From: Pseudoflavonifractor sp.
GTDB taxonomy: Bacteria > Bacteroidota > Bacteroidia > Bacteroidales > Muribaculaceae
Assembly (NCBI GenBank): GCA_023667145.1
Contig: JAMPAQ010000001.1
Coordinates: 194,791 to 258,790, forward strand
DNA length: 64,000 bases
Direction of reading: 5' to 3'
Positions 63,813-64,000 of this stretch are shown piece by piece. Both the position numbers and the translations under genes were made by a program. The notes beneath the pieces are model-generated. The model saw only the letters and a list, made by a program, of their open reading frames with translations. It was not told the DNA's origin and did no database searches. The stretch's first letter is position 1. Every line of letters starts with the position of its first letter.

Positions 63813-64000
63813 ATGGCCAACACGAAAAACCGGAATGAAATCTGGAATGAAGATGGAGAGATATTAGGCAACGCCCCGCGTTGGGCGACGTACCGCAAAC
63901 AGCTCAACGGCGAGTTTCCCGCCCCGTTCAAAGGTGGCCCCGACTCACTCGCCGAGTCGATGAAAAAGGCTGTCGAGCTTATCGACAAACTGCGCCCCGC
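63813..64000 (+). CDS. Unrecognised gene, cut by the window end
   Basis: The frame from ATG at 63813 (MANTKNRNEIWNEDGE) stays open to the window edge, giving 62 residues. The end is helical and lysine-rich (SLAESMKKAVELIDKLRP). It is divergent from fic. I cannot assign a family; a phage-related role would be a guess from the neighbouring terminase. Confidence 0.6.
   Translation, partial: MANTKNRNEIWNEDGEILGNAPRWATYRKQLNGEFPAPFKGGPDSLAESMKKAVELIDKLRP

Noticed and set aside
1..64000. tRNA, rRNA, CRISPR array, insertion sequence or integrase attachment site
   Set aside because: Reading the intergenic regions showed no cloverleaf, regular spaced repeat, transposase or integrase, and no flanking direct repeat around the RM island or terminase cluster.

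Overview
The window reads as a chromosomal stretch of a Bacteroidales bacterium, most likely Muribaculaceae or a close relative. The evidence is the gene content (fumarate reductase in frdCAB order, a four-subunit 2-oxoacid:ferredoxin oxidoreductase, DUF3256 and DUF5715 families, many small lipoproteins), GC-rich codon use in the housekeeping genes, and repeated promoters of the Bacteroidetes type (-7 box TAnnTTTG, sometimes with a -33 TTTG/TTG about 19-21 nt upstream). The family placement is inference. No rRNA, tRNA, CRISPR array or insertion sequence was seen.

Layout. 1-10.6 kb is housekeeping: the 3' part of pheT, yebC, ilvA with a HAD phosphatase, an orphan histidine kinase, then on the minus strand yceD-rpmF-fabH-era-der. 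10.7-16.2 kb is an AT-richer defence-type island: a complete DUF1016/YhcG nuclease, a truncated second DUF1016 copy, and a restriction-modification operon. That operon encodes a beta-class methyltransferase, a 968-aa protein joining a PD-(D/E)xK-like N-terminus to an N6-adenine methylase, and a 54-aa zinc-ribbon protein. The operon continues directly from queC, queF and a C69 dipeptidase (16.2-19.1 kb), all on one strand. 19.2-22.1 kb has a membrane-anchored TPR-HTH regulator and two unknown envelope proteins. 22.4-26.1 kb is the fumarate reductase/succinate dehydrogenase operon, whose cytochrome b subunit has an unusual glutamine-rich tail.

26.2-30.7 kb has small lipoproteins, a SUI1-type factor and an AddA-like helicase-nuclease, followed by the first of three AAA/DUF4143 ATPases. 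32.2-40.5 kb runs AsmA-like protein, HAD phosphatase, aroB, a low-molecular-weight phosphatase, a DUF5715 lipoprotein and a beta-helix lipoprotein. 40.6-41.3 kb is a MntA-HepT type toxin-antitoxin pair. 41.4-47.7 kb has a TPR membrane protein, lpxB, a membrane alpha/beta hydrolase, a FemAB/GNAT-like protein and an iron-dependent alcohol dehydrogenase. 47.9-50.4 kb holds two more DUF4143 ATPases, each with inverted repeats upstream. 50.6-53.4 kb is the 2-oxoacid:ferredoxin oxidoreductase operon. 53.7-57.8 kb is a DEAD-box helicase, a DUF3256 protein and xseA/xseB.

57.8-64.0 kb is the most enigmatic part: a complete phage-type large terminase next to a large unrecognised, probably beta-rich protein, a Fic AMPylase and a cut-off gene at the edge, with no portal, capsid or tail genes in view. 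The strongest candidates for something undescribed are this terminase cluster, the RM island with its zinc-ribbon protein, the palindromes flanking the DUF4143 ATPases, and three genes whose start codon lies exactly four bases after a TAnnTTTG box, which suggests leaderless mRNAs.
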